From: Eubacteriales bacterium
Lineage (GTDB): Bacteria > Bacillota > Clostridia > Christensenellales > CAG-138
Assembly (NCBI GenBank): GCA_021373115.1
Contig: JAJFTI010000027.1
Coordinates: 1 to 64,000 of the forward strand
Length of the DNA: 64,000 nucleotides
Direction of reading: 5' to 3'
Part shown: positions 52,799 through 61,893 of the stretch, in pieces
How positions within the stretch are numbered: the stretch's first letter is position 1
Layout: each line of letters begins with the position of its first letter
The notes under the pieces: generated by a model
The model's input: the letters and a program-made list of their open reading frames with translations, nothing else
What the model was told of the DNA's origin: nothing
Database searches by the model: none
Translations under genes and position numbers: made by a program

Positions 52799-53887
52799 CT
52801 ATTTGTTTTCCGCTTCGAACTTTTTCAGGAAGTCCACGAGCGCAACGACGCCCTCTTTGGGCATCGCGTTGTAGATAGAGGCGCGCAGGCCGCCAACGCT
52901 CTTGTGACCTTTCAGATTGTCATATCCGGCGGCCTTCGTCGCGGCAACAACCTTCGCGTCCAGCGCTTCGTCCCCGGTGACGAACGGTACGTTCATCCGC
53001 GAGCGATACTTCTTTTCCACCGTGCCGCGGAACATGTTGCTCGAATCGAGGAAATCGTAGAGCACCTTTGCCTTGTCCTCGTTGATCGCCTGCATGGCGG
53101 AAAGCCCGCCGATCTTCTTGAGATACTTGAACACCTTGCCGCAGACGTAAATCGCCCAGCAGTTCGGCGTATTGTACATGGATCCGTTTTCCGCGTGGAT
53201 GCTGTAGTTCATGTATGTGGGAACCGTATTCGGCAGATCCGTGCGGATCAAATCCTCGCGAATGATCACAACGACCATGCCCGCGGGGCCGACGTTCTTC
53301 TGCACGCCCGCATAGATCATGCCATAGTCGGAAACGTTGCAGGGCTTGCTCAGGAACATGGAAGACTGGTCGGATACAAGAATCTTGCCCTTGGTATCCG
53401 GCAGTTCCGCGTACGTCGTACCGTGGATGGTTTCGTTTTCGCAGATATACACATAGTCCGCGTCCGGGCTGATCGCCAGATTGCTCACATCCGGAACATA
53501 GCTGAAGTTCTTATCCTTGCTGGAAGCGACGACGTTGACCTTGCCGTATTTTCCCGCTTCCTCAATCGCTTTCTTGGACCAGGCGCCGGTCAGAACGTAG
53601 TCCGCAACGCCGTTCTTCATCAGATTCATCGGGATCATGGCAAACTGCAGCGTCGCGCCGCCCTGAATGAAGAGCACTTTATAGTTGCTCGGAATCCCCA
53701 TGAGCTCGCGAAGATCCGCTTCCGCTTCGTCGATAATGGTCTGATAGACCTTGGAGCGATGCGACATTTCCATAACGCACATGCCGCTGCCCTTGTAGTT
53801 GAGCATTTCCGCCGCGACTTCCTCGAGAACCTCCTCGGGCATCGTCGCCGGGCCTGCCGAGAAATTGTAGATTCGATCGTACTTCAT
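52799..53887 (-). CDS. serC: Phosphoserine aminotransferase
   Basis: PLP enzyme converting 3-phosphohydroxypyruvate and glutamate to phosphoserine, 362 aa. The N-terminal YNFSAGPATMPEEVLEE, SHRSKVYQTII (about residue 42) and the PLP-Lys segment YAGVQKNVGPAGM (about 191) are diagnostic. It is first in the serC-serA operon with its own promoter; no serB phosphatase gene is in this window. Confidence 0.97.
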   Translation of the reverse strand: MKYDRIYNFSAGPATMPEEVLEEVAAEMLNYKGSGMCVMEMSHRSKVYQTIIDEAEADLRELMGIPSNYKVLFIQGGATLQFAMIPMNLMKNGVADYVLTGAWSKKAIEEAGKYGKVNVVASSKDKNFSYVPDVSNLAISPDADYVYICENETIHGTTYAELPDTKGKILVSDQSSMFLSKPCNVSDYGMIYAGVQKNVGPAGMVVVIIREDLIRTDLPNTVPTYMNYSIHAENGSMYNTPNCWAIYVCGKVFKYLKKIGGLSAMQAINEDKAKVLYDFLDSSNMFRGTVEKKYRSRMNVPFVTGDEALDAKVVAATKAAGYDNLKGHKSVGGLRASIYNAMPKEGVVALVDFLKKFEAENK

Positions 53888-53947
53888 ACTATTCGCTCCT
53901 GCTGTTATTTTGTGAATCGATAAACCGTTATTTCGTATTTACATCTC

Positions 53948-53976
53948 ATTATATCGTTGAATGCAGAGCAATTCAA
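53948..53976 (-). promoter_or_regulatory. Promoter of serC-serA
   Basis: Minus-strand TTGAAT (53971-53976), 17 bases, TATAAT (53948-53953), about 60 bases before the serC start. Confidence 0.65.
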
Positions 53977-54030
53977 CCAGAATCTCTAAAAAAAACAGGA
54001 ATTCTAAATATTATTTTGCATTTACACGGA

Positions 54031-54048
54031 GCGCACCGAAAGGTGCGC
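54031..54048 (-). terminator. Candidate glyA terminator hairpin
   Basis: GCGCACC-TTTC-GGTGCGC stem-loop 17 bases after the glyA stop. There is no strong T-run, so efficiency is uncertain. Confidence 0.5.
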
Positions 54049-54064
54049 CCCATTCAATTCCTGC

Positions 54065-55312
54065 TTATTCATACAGCGGAAACCGTTTGCAAATTTCCAG
54101 CACTTCTTCCTTTACTTGCGGCACCGCCGCTTCGCCCTCGTGAATCACCTTCGCAATCAGATTGCCAATTTGCCGCATCTCCGGCTCCTTCATTCCGCGC
54201 GTGGTCGATGCGGGCGTGCCGAAGCGAACGCCGCTTGTCTCCGCTTTATTCCGCGTGTCGAACGGAATTGCGTTCTTGTTTGCGGTGATGTTCGCGGCGT
54301 CCAGCAGCGTTTGCGCGCGAAGGCCGGTTACATCCAGATCTCTCAGGTCAACGAGCATCAGATGGTTATCCGTTCCGCCGGAGAAAATCTTTAGTCCGTT
54401 AGCCTGCAAAGTTTTACTCAGTTCCGCCGCGTTGAGAACGATCTGGTGCTGATACGTCTTGAATTCCGGCTGCATTGCCTCATGGAAACATACGGCTTTC
54501 GCCGCGATAACGTGCATCAGCGGGCCGCCCTGCAGACCCGGGAATACCGCTTTATCGATCTTTGCTGCGAACTCCGCTTTGCAGAGGATCAGACCGCCGC
54601 GCGCCCCGCGCAGGGTTTTATGCGTGGTCGTCGTCGCCACATCCGCATACGGAAACGGATTCGGATGCTCGCCCGCCGCAATCAGGCCGGAGATATGCGC
54701 CATATCCACCATGAACAGCGCGCCAACGTCCTTGGCCACCTTGCCGATCCGCTTAAAGTCGATTACGCGCGAGTACGCGCTCGCACCCGCAACAATTAAC
54801 TTTGGCAGATGCTCGTGCGCCAGCCGCTCCAGCTCGTCGTAGTCGATGTACCCCGTGTCCTCACAAACGCCGTACTGCACAAAATGATAGAGGCGGCCGG
54901 AAGCGTTGACGGGATGTCCATGCGTCAGATGCCCGCCGTGGTTGAGGTTCATCGCGAGCACGGTATCGCCCGGATTGAGCAGCGCATGGTATACCGCTAG
55001 GTTCGCCTGCGCACCCGCATGCGGCTGAACGTTTGCATGCTCCGCGCCAAAGAGCAGTTTCGCGCGGTCGATTGCGATCTGCTCCACCATATCCACGTAT
55101 TCGCAACCGCCGTAATACCGCTTTCCCGGATACCCTTCGGCATACTTGTTCGTCAGCGGGCTGCCCATTGCGGCGAGCACCGCGCGTGAAACGAAGTTCT
55201 CCGAAGCGATCAGTTCAATGTGGTCGCGCTGGCGGCCAACTTCGAGCGAGATTGCCTGCCAGATTTCCGGATCCGCCTGCGCCACGAATTCGTGGGACTC
55301 TAACCAATTCAT
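54065..55312 (-). CDS. glyA: Serine hydroxymethyltransferase
   Basis: PLP enzyme that interconverts serine and glycine and charges tetrahydrofolate, 415 aa. Motifs include [12 protein letters not shown] (about residue 34), [20 protein letters not shown] (about 123) and the PLP-Lys segment [13 protein letters not shown] (about 227). It fits functionally with the serC-serA genes next to it. ATG 55312 has AGGA 12 bases upstream; an in-frame TTG or ATG further upstream adds 18 residues not found in the family. Confidence 0.97.
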   Translation of the reverse strand: MNWLESHEFVAQADPEIWQAISLEVGRQRDHIELIASENFVSRAVLAAMGSPLTNKYAEGYPGKRYYGGCEYVDMVEQIAIDRAKLLFGAEHANVQPHAGAQANLAVYHALLNPGDTVLAMNLNHGGHLTHGHPVNASGRLYHFVQYGVCEDTGYIDYDELERLAHEHLPKLIVAGASAYSRVIDFKRIGKVAKDVGALFMVDMAHISGLIAAGEHPNPFPYADVATTTTHKTLRGARGGLILCKAEFAAKIDKAVFPGLQGGPLMHVIAAKAVCFHEAMQPEFKTYQHQIVLNAAELSKTLQANGLKIFSGGTDNHLMLVDLRDLDVTGLRAQTLLDAANITANKNAIPFDTRNKAETSGVRFGTPASTTRGMKEPEMRQIGNLIAKVIHEGEAAVPQVKEEVLEICKRFPLYE

Positions 55313-55409
55313 GTGTCTCGTATTCCTGTTCGTTATTATTTCCGCACTATGCGCCTCGGCATACATACCGGGGCATAAGCCGATGCAAAGTTACTGCGCG
55401 ATCCCGCGC

Positions 55410-55832
55410 CTATGCCTCTTCCCCGTCCGTGAGGATGCGCTCCATCCGCGGCTGAAAGCTGTGCTTTTTGCGATTCTGTTGGTCGACGAGCCGTAGAATG
55501 CCGTATGCAATGCCACAGGATGCCACGCCAAGCAGCAATCCGAACCACTCGCTGACCAGGCTGCCCAGAAATACGCCCGCAATCAGAAACGCGAGCGGGA
55601 CGGCGTACGCAAGCAGGCTTGCCTGCACAACTCGCCTGGGCGAGAGATCGACCACAACGCGGTCGCCAATCTTCGCGCCGAGTGAATTTTCCAGCACAAC
55701 TTCCATTTCATTCTCCCCCGCGGTCAGGCAGGCGCCGCAGTTGGCGCACTGCTTTCCGCGCAGAAAGCGAATCTGCGCCATATTTCCGGTTATACCGACC
55801 ACAAGGCCAACGTGTCCGTCCAATTCTTCCAA
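55410..55832 (-). CDS. RseC/MucC-family membrane protein
   Basis: Small membrane protein of 140 aa related to RseC, linked elsewhere to SoxR reduction and sigma-E control; many Clostridia have it beside Rnf or other redox genes. A Cys cluster (KQCANCGAC, about residues 27-35) precedes two hydrophobic helices (about 72-115). TTG 55832 is preferred because GAGG lies upstream; a TTG at 55847 overlaps aspS. It follows aspS by four bases. Confidence 0.82.
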   Translation of the reverse strand: MEELDGHVGLVVGITGNMAQIRFLRGKQCANCGACLTAGENEMEVVLENSLGAKIGDRVVVDLSPRRVVQASLLAYAVPLAFLIAGVFLGSLVSEWFGLLLGVASCGIAYGILRLVDQQNRKKHSFQPRMERILTDGEEA

Positions 55833-55836
55833 TCCG

Positions 55837-57630
55837 TTATTCCTCAATCTTCGTACAGGCGATGTTCAGTTCACGAAGCTGTTTATCGTCCACAAAATCC
55901 GGCGCGCCGGTCATCGGGCAGGAAGCGTTCTGAACCTTCGGGAACGCAATCACGTCCCGGATGCTCGTGGAGCCGGTGATCAGCATTGCGAGGCGATCGA
56001 GGCCATAGGCCATTCCGCCATGCGGCGGCGGTCCGAACTTGAACGCGTCCATGAGAAACCCAAAACGGTACTCCGCCTGTTCATCCGTAAAGCCGAGCGC
56101 ACGGAACATCTTCTTCTGCAGTTCCTGCGAATGAATTCGAATCGAGCCGCCGCCAATTTCCACGCCATTGAGCACGATATCGTAAGCCTTTGCGCGGACA
56201 TTGCCGGGATCGGTATCGAGCTTTTCGAGGTCTTCGTCCATGGGGCTCGTGAAAGGGTGGTGCATGGCGCTGTAGCGCTGCTCCTCCTCGTCCCACTCCA
56301 GCAGCGGAAATTCGGTAACCCAGAGCAGGTTGTACCGGTGTTCCGGGATGAGGTTCAGTTTCTCCGCGAGCTTGAGGCGCAGCGCGCCAAGCGCGGCAAA
56401 TACGGTCTTGTTAACATCCGCAACAAGGAACAGTACGTCGCCCTGCTCGAAGTTCGCGGCTTTGCGCACGGCGGCAATCTCGTCCTCCGTAAGGAACTTG
56501 AGCACCGGCGAGGCAAGCCCGTCCGCCTTGTCGTTCATCCAGATCAAGCCTTTCGCGCGGTAGGTCTTTACAAACTCGCCCATCGCGTCCAGCTCTTTGC
56601 GCGAGAAGTCCGCGCTCGCGCCCTTGGCGTTGACTGCGCGGATGCTGCCGCCCGCTGCAATCGCATTCTGGAATACGGAAAATTCGCTCTTTTTAAAGAT
56701 ATCGGTCAGATCGACAAGCTCCAGTCCAAAGCGTGTATCCGGCTTATCCGAGCCGTAGCGCGCCATTGCCTCTTCGTACTTCAGGCGCGGCAGCGGAAGC
56801 TGAATATCGACGTTGAGCGTTTCCTTGAACAGGCGCTGCAGGAACCCTTCGTTGACGCTCTGCACGTCCACGTCCTCCACAAATGACATTTCGATGTCAA
56901 TCTGCGTAAAGTCCGGCTGACGATCCGCGCGAAGGTCTTCATCCCGAAAGCAGCGGGCAATCTGGAAATAACGGTCGTAACCCGCGAGCATGAGCAGCTG
57001 CTTAAAGAGTTGCGGGCTCTGTGGCAGCGCGTAGAATTTTCCGGGATGGACGCGGCTTGGAACGAGATAGTCCCGCGCGCCCTCCGGCGTGCTCTTTGTC
57101 AGAATTGGCGTTTCGATTTCGAGAAAATTCTGTTCGTCGAAATATTCCCGTGCGACAAAGGCAATCTTATGCCGCATGATGAGGTTTTTCTGCATCGCGG
57201 GGCGGCGCAGATCGAGGTAGCGGTATTTTAAGCGCAGCAGCTCGTTTGCTTTGCAGTCGTCCGTAATATCAAACGGCGGCGTCTCGCTCTTGCTCAGAAT
57301 CTTAAACTCGCCGACCAGCACCTCCAGCTCGCCGGTTGGCATGTTCTTGTTGACCATATCGCCGGTGCGGAGTACGAGTTCGCCGCGCACGGCCAGCACG
57401 TATTCCGAGCGAATGGTGCAGGCGCGCGCAAAGTCCGCCTCATTCATCGTGTTGCTGTTGAACACGATCTGCATCAGCCCCGTCCGGTCGCGCAGTTGCA
57501 CAAACACCAGCGCGCCAAGGTCGCGGCGAACATTCGCCCATCCCATCAGGATCACCTGCTTGCCCGCGTCCGCTTTCGTGAAATTTGCACAGTAATTGGT
57601 TCTTTTCCAACCACCTAGTAATTCGCTCAT
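55837..57630 (-). CDS. aspS: Aspartyl-tRNA synthetase
   Basis: Class II synthetase of 597 aa charging tRNA-Asp. N-terminal OB-fold anticodon-binding domain (about residues 15-105, GWANVRRDLGALVFVQLRDRTG), class II motif 2 (FRDEDLRADRQPDFTQIDIEMSF, about 217), the bacterial GAD insertion (about 290-410), and motif 3 (GLDRLAMLI near 530). ATG 57630 is nine bases after GAGGAG; an ATG two codons upstream is too close to that site. It follows hisS by 13 bases and shares its T-box transcript. Confidence 0.97.
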   Translation of the reverse strand: MSELLGGWKRTNYCANFTKADAGKQVILMGWANVRRDLGALVFVQLRDRTGLMQIVFNSNTMNEADFARACTIRSEYVLAVRGELVLRTGDMVNKNMPTGELEVLVGEFKILSKSETPPFDITDDCKANELLRLKYRYLDLRRPAMQKNLIMRHKIAFVAREYFDEQNFLEIETPILTKSTPEGARDYLVPSRVHPGKFYALPQSPQLFKQLLMLAGYDRYFQIARCFRDEDLRADRQPDFTQIDIEMSFVEDVDVQSVNEGFLQRLFKETLNVDIQLPLPRLKYEEAMARYGSDKPDTRFGLELVDLTDIFKKSEFSVFQNAIAAGGSIRAVNAKGASADFSRKELDAMGEFVKTYRAKGLIWMNDKADGLASPVLKFLTEDEIAAVRKAANFEQGDVLFLVADVNKTVFAALGALRLKLAEKLNLIPEHRYNLLWVTEFPLLEWDEEEQRYSAMHHPFTSPMDEDLEKLDTDPGNVRAKAYDIVLNGVEIGGGSIRIHSQELQKKMFRALGFTDEQAEYRFGFLMDAFKFGPPPHGGMAYGLDRLAMLITGSTSIRDVIAFPKVQNASCPMTGAPDFVDDKQLRELNIACTKIEE

Positions 57631-57643
57631 GATCATTCGCTCC

Positions 57644-58906
57644 TCAGCATAGAATTTTAAAAATCTGTTCCGCGTTCAGCGCGGTTGTCGCTTCTTCTCC
57701 ATCGCTCATGCGCTTGAGTTTTCCTTCGTTCGTTGCCAGCTCGTCCTCTCCGAGTACGAGCACATACCGCGCGCCGACCTTATCGGCATATTTGATCTGC
57801 GCCTTAACGCTGCGCCCAATATGGTCGATCTCAACTTTTATGCCAAGTTTTCGCAGCGAGGTGGCAAGCAGAAACGCTCGTTCCTCCGCTGCCTCGCCCA
57901 TTGAGGCAATGTAAAGATCGTATCGCACGGGCTTTTCCATATGATACCCCGTGTTTTCCAGCAGGAGAAGCAGCCGTTCCATGCCTAGGCCAAAGCCTAC
58001 GCCTGGCGTATGCGGACCGCCGATTTCCTCAACAAGTCCGTCGTAGCGCCCGCCGCCGCAAACCGCGCTCTGGGAGCCGATGCTCTCCGAGGTGATCTCG
58101 AACACGGTCTTGGTGTAATAATCCAGCCCGCGCACAAGACGCGGATCGATTTCGTAGCGGATGCCCATTCCATTGAGCAGCTTCAATAAGCCATTCTGGT
58201 GCTCCCGGCATTCCTCGCAGAGGTAATCGCCGATCACCGGCGCGCCGTTTGCAATTTGCTGGCAGGACTCCACCTTGCAGTCCAGCACGCGAAGCGGGTT
58301 TTGCTCGAAACGCACCTTACAGGTTTCGCAAAGCCCGTCGTAATGCTCGCGCAGATACGATTTCAGCGCTTCGTGATACCGCGGTCGGCAATTCGGACAG
58401 CCGATGCTGTTGAGGCGAACGGTCAGCCCGCCGCAGCCGAGCGTGCCGAGGAGTTCCGTTGCAATGGCAATGCATTCCGCGTCCGCGCTGGGTTTGCTCG
58501 CGCCAAAGAACTCGACGCCGAACTGGTGGTGCTCGCGCAGCCGACCCGCCTGCGGGCGCTCATAGCGAAACACGGGATTGTAAAGGTAATACATTTTTGT
58601 CGGCTGAATTTCGCCGAAGAGATTGTTTTCCACAAACATGCGCACAAACCCCGCCGTGCCTTCCGGCTTGAGCGTAACAGAGCGCTCGCCTTTATCGAGG
58701 AATGTATACATTTCCTTCTGCACAATATCCGTTGTTTCGCCAACACCGCGCAGAAATAGTTCGGTATGTTCGAATACCGGCGTGCGCGCTTCCAAAAAAC
58801 CGTATTTCTTGACAATATCCCGAATTAAGGCTTCCAGTTGCTGCCATTGATAGCTTTGTTCGGGGAGAACGTCCTTTGTTCCCTTCGGGGCCTTGTAGGC
58901 TGTCAT
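57644..58906 (-). CDS. hisS: Histidyl-tRNA synthetase
   Basis: Class II synthetase of 420 aa charging tRNA-His. Motifs: PKGTKDVLP (about residue 8), TLKPEGTAGFVRMF (motif 2 region, about 82), FRYERPQAGRLREHHQFGVE (about 112), the histidine-A loop LVRGLDYYTKTVFEI (about 257) and GGRYDGLVEE. ATG 58906 follows GGAGG. Controlled by the upstream T-box leader. Confidence 0.97.
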   Translation of the reverse strand: MTAYKAPKGTKDVLPEQSYQWQQLEALIRDIVKKYGFLEARTPVFEHTELFLRGVGETTDIVQKEMYTFLDKGERSVTLKPEGTAGFVRMFVENNLFGEIQPTKMYYLYNPVFRYERPQAGRLREHHQFGVEFFGASKPSADAECIAIATELLGTLGCGGLTVRLNSIGCPNCRPRYHEALKSYLREHYDGLCETCKVRFEQNPLRVLDCKVESCQQIANGAPVIGDYLCEECREHQNGLLKLLNGMGIRYEIDPRLVRGLDYYTKTVFEITSESIGSQSAVCGGGRYDGLVEEIGGPHTPGVGFGLGMERLLLLLENTGYHMEKPVRYDLYIASMGEAAEERAFLLATSLRKLGIKVEIDHIGRSVKAQIKYADKVGARYVLVLGEDELATNEGKLKRMSDGEEATTALNAEQIFKILC

Positions 58907-58956
58907 AACCGACCTCCGTTTGATGAATTCCCCACCATTATACCAGAAAACGGTAT

Positions 58957-59215
58957 AAAAAAAGCAGGTTCCAATCCGATAGGGACGGGAAACCCGCGGT
59001 GCCACCCTGCTTGAATGAACCGGCCTTCGTTGCCGCGTTCATTCCACTTCATTGCCGATAACGCCGGTATGCGTCGCAGCTTGGGACGAAATTTTCGCCG
59101 TTCTGCCGCGCGGTTCGCGGGTGCCGTTCATCCGAGGCTCGAATGCGAAACTTCCACCATGCGTTTCGCTCTCTGTTGCGACTTCGTTCGGATTACTCTT
59201 CCGGTCTCAACCTTT
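58957..59215 (-). promoter_or_regulatory. T-box leader controlling hisS-aspS
   Basis: Minus-strand tRNA-sensing riboswitch. The T-box core GGTGGCACCGCGG is at 58994-59006 and is followed by a terminator stem (GCGGGTT / AACCTGC) and seven Ts ending near 58957. An AGAGAG bulge and a GGTGGAAG loop mark stem I. The probable specifier is CAC (His) at 59121-59123, placed by analogy with the valS leader. Confidence 0.92.
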
Positions 59216-59221
59216 CACCAC

Positions 59222-59250
59222 ATTATAGCGATACGGTAAAATGCTGTCAA
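59222..59250 (-). promoter_or_regulatory. Promoter of the hisS-aspS T-box transcript
   Basis: Perfect minus-strand TTGACA (59245-59250), 17 bases, TATAAT (59222-59227). Confidence 0.93.
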
Positions 59251-59323
59251 TCGTTTCGTTGTCGATCTTTTACTCTGCTGCTCCTGCATTTTGCAGGAAT
59301 ATTTGATTATACATATCGATTTT

Positions 59324-60781
59324 CTATGCAAAGAATCGGCATTTTTCATCGATCAGCCGATCCAGTTTTTCGAGATAGGTCGGAACGTCTTTCGGGCTTG
59401 GCAGCCGCTCGATTCGATTTTCCCCGCGAAAGACGCGCTTTGTCATCGTGCCTGCTCCATGGGAAAGAATGCTCGTTGTTTCCTCCATCATGTCAATGTT
59501 GTAGACGCATTCCTTCCCCTGCAAGGCATAACCGACATTTTCGAGATTTCCGGTCATATACTTCTGCCGGTACATATAGTAGGGGTTCATCCCCATCCGT
59601 TCCGCGCAATTTGCGCCGATAGCCATCATGATTTCCGCTTGTTCAGCACTTGCAAGCGGATATTCCTCCAGTTTTGACTTCAGCAGTGAAGATCGTTTAA
59701 TCGCAAGTGAGTGAACGGTTAAATTATCCGGCTTCAGCTCAGCGAGAGCATTGCAGCTTGCCTGCATATCCTCCGAATTTTCTCCGGGTAATCCCGCGAT
59801 GAGATCCATATTGATCAATTCGAACCCGACTCTTCTTGCAAGATCATAGATGAACCGTATGTCGTTCGCCGTGTGGCTCCGGCCTACGCGGCGCAGTGTT
59901 TCGTCGTTCATCGTCTGCGGATTGATCGAAATACGGTCAATTCCGGCGCGCTTGAGTACCATCAGTTTTTCCAGGGTAATCGTATCCGGCCTGCCGGCTT
60001 CCACCGTCGCTTCGCCGCCGAACGAGCCGTACTGTGAGCGTGTAAACGAAAGCAGGTCGTCGAGCTGCTTCGCGCTGAGCACCGTTGGCGTTCCTCCGCC
60101 CATATAGAACGAGCGTACGCGCATTTTTCGATCCTTGGCCAGCGCCGCGCCCGCCGCGATATCGCGCTTGAGCGCTTCGATATAAAGCGGAAGCCGATCT
60201 TCCCGACCCAGTATTTCACTGGGGAACGAGCAATAAAGGCACTTTGTTTTGCAGAACGGGATACCAATATAAACGTCGATATCCTTTGGCGAAAGTACGT
60301 AAAGATATGGTTCCTGCACTTTGCAGATTCGCTCCGCGAGATCCGTTTTTTTCAGCGATACGTCAAACGTTTCCTGAAACATCTCCCGGGCATATTCGAT
60401 TCCGCATTCCTGCATCAGTTCACGGAAGAGCTTTGTCGGGCGAATGCCGGTCAGCGAGCCCCATGGCGTTTGAACCTCCGGATAGAGTTGTTTGAGAAGG
60501 CGGTAGCAGGAGAGCTTCAGCGCGCGCTTCTCCAGTTTTTTAATCGTAAGCGGAGTTGGCCGGTATGGCAGTTCAAAGGTATCCGTATCCGTAAATTCCG
60601 CCACGCGGGACAAGAGATGATAGCGGCTGCCCTTTCGATCCATCTGCAGATCAAACACGAGCTCCGCCGCATCCGGTTCCATTTCGTCATACAGCGCAAT
60701 ATCCGACAATCCGCAAAACAGCCGGATCACTTCGGCGATATCATTTCGGTATTCCGCTCGGTTCGTTCGGATTGCAATCAT
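59324..60781 (-). CDS. hemZ: HemZ-like coproporphyrinogen dehydrogenase family protein
   Basis: Oxygen-independent radical SAM protein of the HemN/HemZ family, 485 aa, named by similarity. The radical SAM motif is CKTKCLYCSFPS (about residue 174), followed by YMGGGTPTVLSAKQL (about 228) and AGLPGE. The roughly 160-residue N-terminal extension with SLTGIRPTKLF is typical of HemZ rather than HemN. True coproporphyrinogen oxidase activity is not assured. ATG 60781 follows the MBL gene stop; an extension to 60808 overlaps it. Confidence 0.87.
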   Translation of the reverse strand: MIAIRTNRAEYRNDIAEVIRLFCGLSDIALYDEMEPDAAELVFDLQMDRKGSRYHLLSRVAEFTDTDTFELPYRPTPLTIKKLEKRALKLSCYRLLKQLYPEVQTPWGSLTGIRPTKLFRELMQECGIEYAREMFQETFDVSLKKTDLAERICKVQEPYLYVLSPKDIDVYIGIPFCKTKCLYCSFPSEILGREDRLPLYIEALKRDIAAGAALAKDRKMRVRSFYMGGGTPTVLSAKQLDDLLSFTRSQYGSFGGEATVEAGRPDTITLEKLMVLKRAGIDRISINPQTMNDETLRRVGRSHTANDIRFIYDLARRVGFELINMDLIAGLPGENSEDMQASCNALAELKPDNLTVHSLAIKRSSLLKSKLEEYPLASAEQAEIMMAIGANCAERMGMNPYYMYRQKYMTGNLENVGYALQGKECVYNIDMMEETTSILSHGAGTMTKRVFRGENRIERLPSPKDVPTYLEKLDRLIDEKCRFFA

Positions 60782-60786
60782 GTAAG

Positions 60787-61431
60787 TTACCAGCCGGAGC
60801 GGCGGCAAACTTCAACAAAGGGATTGTTTCTGCGCTCGTGCTCCAGCGTCGTATCCTCTTCGTGCCCGCAGTAAACGTCGAAATCCCCTTCGAGCGTAAA
60901 CAGCTTTTCGGTTATGGAGCGGTATAATTCCTGTTCGCTTCCGCCCGGAAAATCGGTTCTGCCCGCGCCTTCCAGAAACAGCGTGTCGCCTGCGAAGAGC
61001 TTCCGCTCCTGTTTGAGTACATAACAAACGCCGCCTTTCGTATGCCCCGGCGTATGGATTACGTCGATGGTCAGCCCGGCAAGCGAGAGCGATTCTCCGC
61101 CTCTCAGCAGCACGTCCGCTTCAGCGGGTTTGACCAGATCGCCGGTCAATACCGCAAGGCTGAGACGATTGCTGGTCAGCATTCCGGCATCAAGTTCATG
61201 GATATATACTTTCGCGCCATAGCGGTCTTTCACCTGCCGTACGCCGCCAATATGGTCGAAATGCCCGTGCGTTAAAAGAATTGCAACGCAATTCAGCCCG
61301 TTTCGTTCCAAAGCGTCCAGCACCGGTTTCGGCATTCCCGGATCAATCACGATACAATCGTTTGTTTCATCCGCTCCAAGCAGATATGCATGCTCGCCAA
61401 GCGAGCCGTTCGTAATCGGCAAAAATCGCAT
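60787..61431 (-). CDS. MBL-fold hydrolase (glyoxalase II-like)
   Basis: Cytosolic metallo-beta-lactamase-fold hydrolase of 214 aa. The dinuclear metal motif is ILLTHGHFDHIGG (about residue 52), with HTPGHTKGGVCY (about 131) and GDTLFLEGAGRTDFPGG. This YcbL/YqgX-like group is thought to hydrolyse glutathione-type or related thioesters; the substrate in a clostridial cell is unknown. Start ATG 61431 shares a base with the dtd stop. Part of the relA-dtd-MBL-hemZ block. Confidence 0.9.
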   Translation of the reverse strand: MRFLPITNGSLGEHAYLLGADETNDCIVIDPGMPKPVLDALERNGLNCVAILLTHGHFDHIGGVRQVKDRYGAKVYIHELDAGMLTSNRLSLAVLTGDLVKPAEADVLLRGGESLSLAGLTIDVIHTPGHTKGGVCYVLKQERKLFAGDTLFLEGAGRTDFPGGSEQELYRSITEKLFTLEGDFDVYCGHEEDTTLEHERRNNPFVEVCRRSGW

Positions 61432-61877
61432 TAAAACGCCTTTCTCGAATCCAACAGGATCGTGTGCGGGCCGTCGTTGACGAGTTTCACCTGCATATAT
61501 GCCTGAAAAACTCCATGCTGAACGGGCACTGCCGCGCCAATCCGTGCGATGGCCCGCTCATAGAGCGGAATCGCCTGTTCCGGACGCGCCGCCCGGATAT
61601 AGCTGGGTCGCTTTCCTTTTCTTGCGTCCGCGCAGAGCGTAAATTGCGAGATCAATAGAACACTCCCGCCAATATCCGCTACGGACCGGTTCGGAATTTC
61701 GTTTTCATCGTCAAAAACGCGAATGCCGACGATCTTTTCGCAAATGTAGTTTAAGTCGATCTCCGTGTCGCCTTCTTCAATGCCCAAAAACACAACGAGA
61801 CCCTGCCCGATCTCGCCGACAATGGTTCCATCCACTTCAACCGACGCCGCGGTTGTGCGCTGAATAACTGCTCTCAT
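61431..61877 (-). CDS. dtd: D-aminoacyl-tRNA deacylase
   Basis: Removes D-amino acids wrongly attached to tRNA, 148 aa. The catalytic-site motif SQFTLCADARKGKRPSY (about residue 77) and the NDGPHTILLDS cross-subunit motif (about 132) are conserved. It lies 16 bases after the RelA/SpoT gene, an arrangement common in Bacillota. Confidence 0.96.
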   Translation of the reverse strand: MRAVIQRTTAASVEVDGTIVGEIGQGLVVFLGIEEGDTEIDLNYICEKIVGIRVFDDENEIPNRSVADIGGSVLLISQFTLCADARKGKRPSYIRAARPEQAIPLYERAIARIGAAVPVQHGVFQAYMQVKLVNDGPHTILLDSRKAF

Positions 61878-61893
61878 ATCCCCCGTCCGTATC

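Noticed and set aside
52904..53923. 339-codon open frame antisense to serC
   Set aside because: Low-complexity Arg/His-rich translation typical of a reverse-strand shadow; serC is certain.
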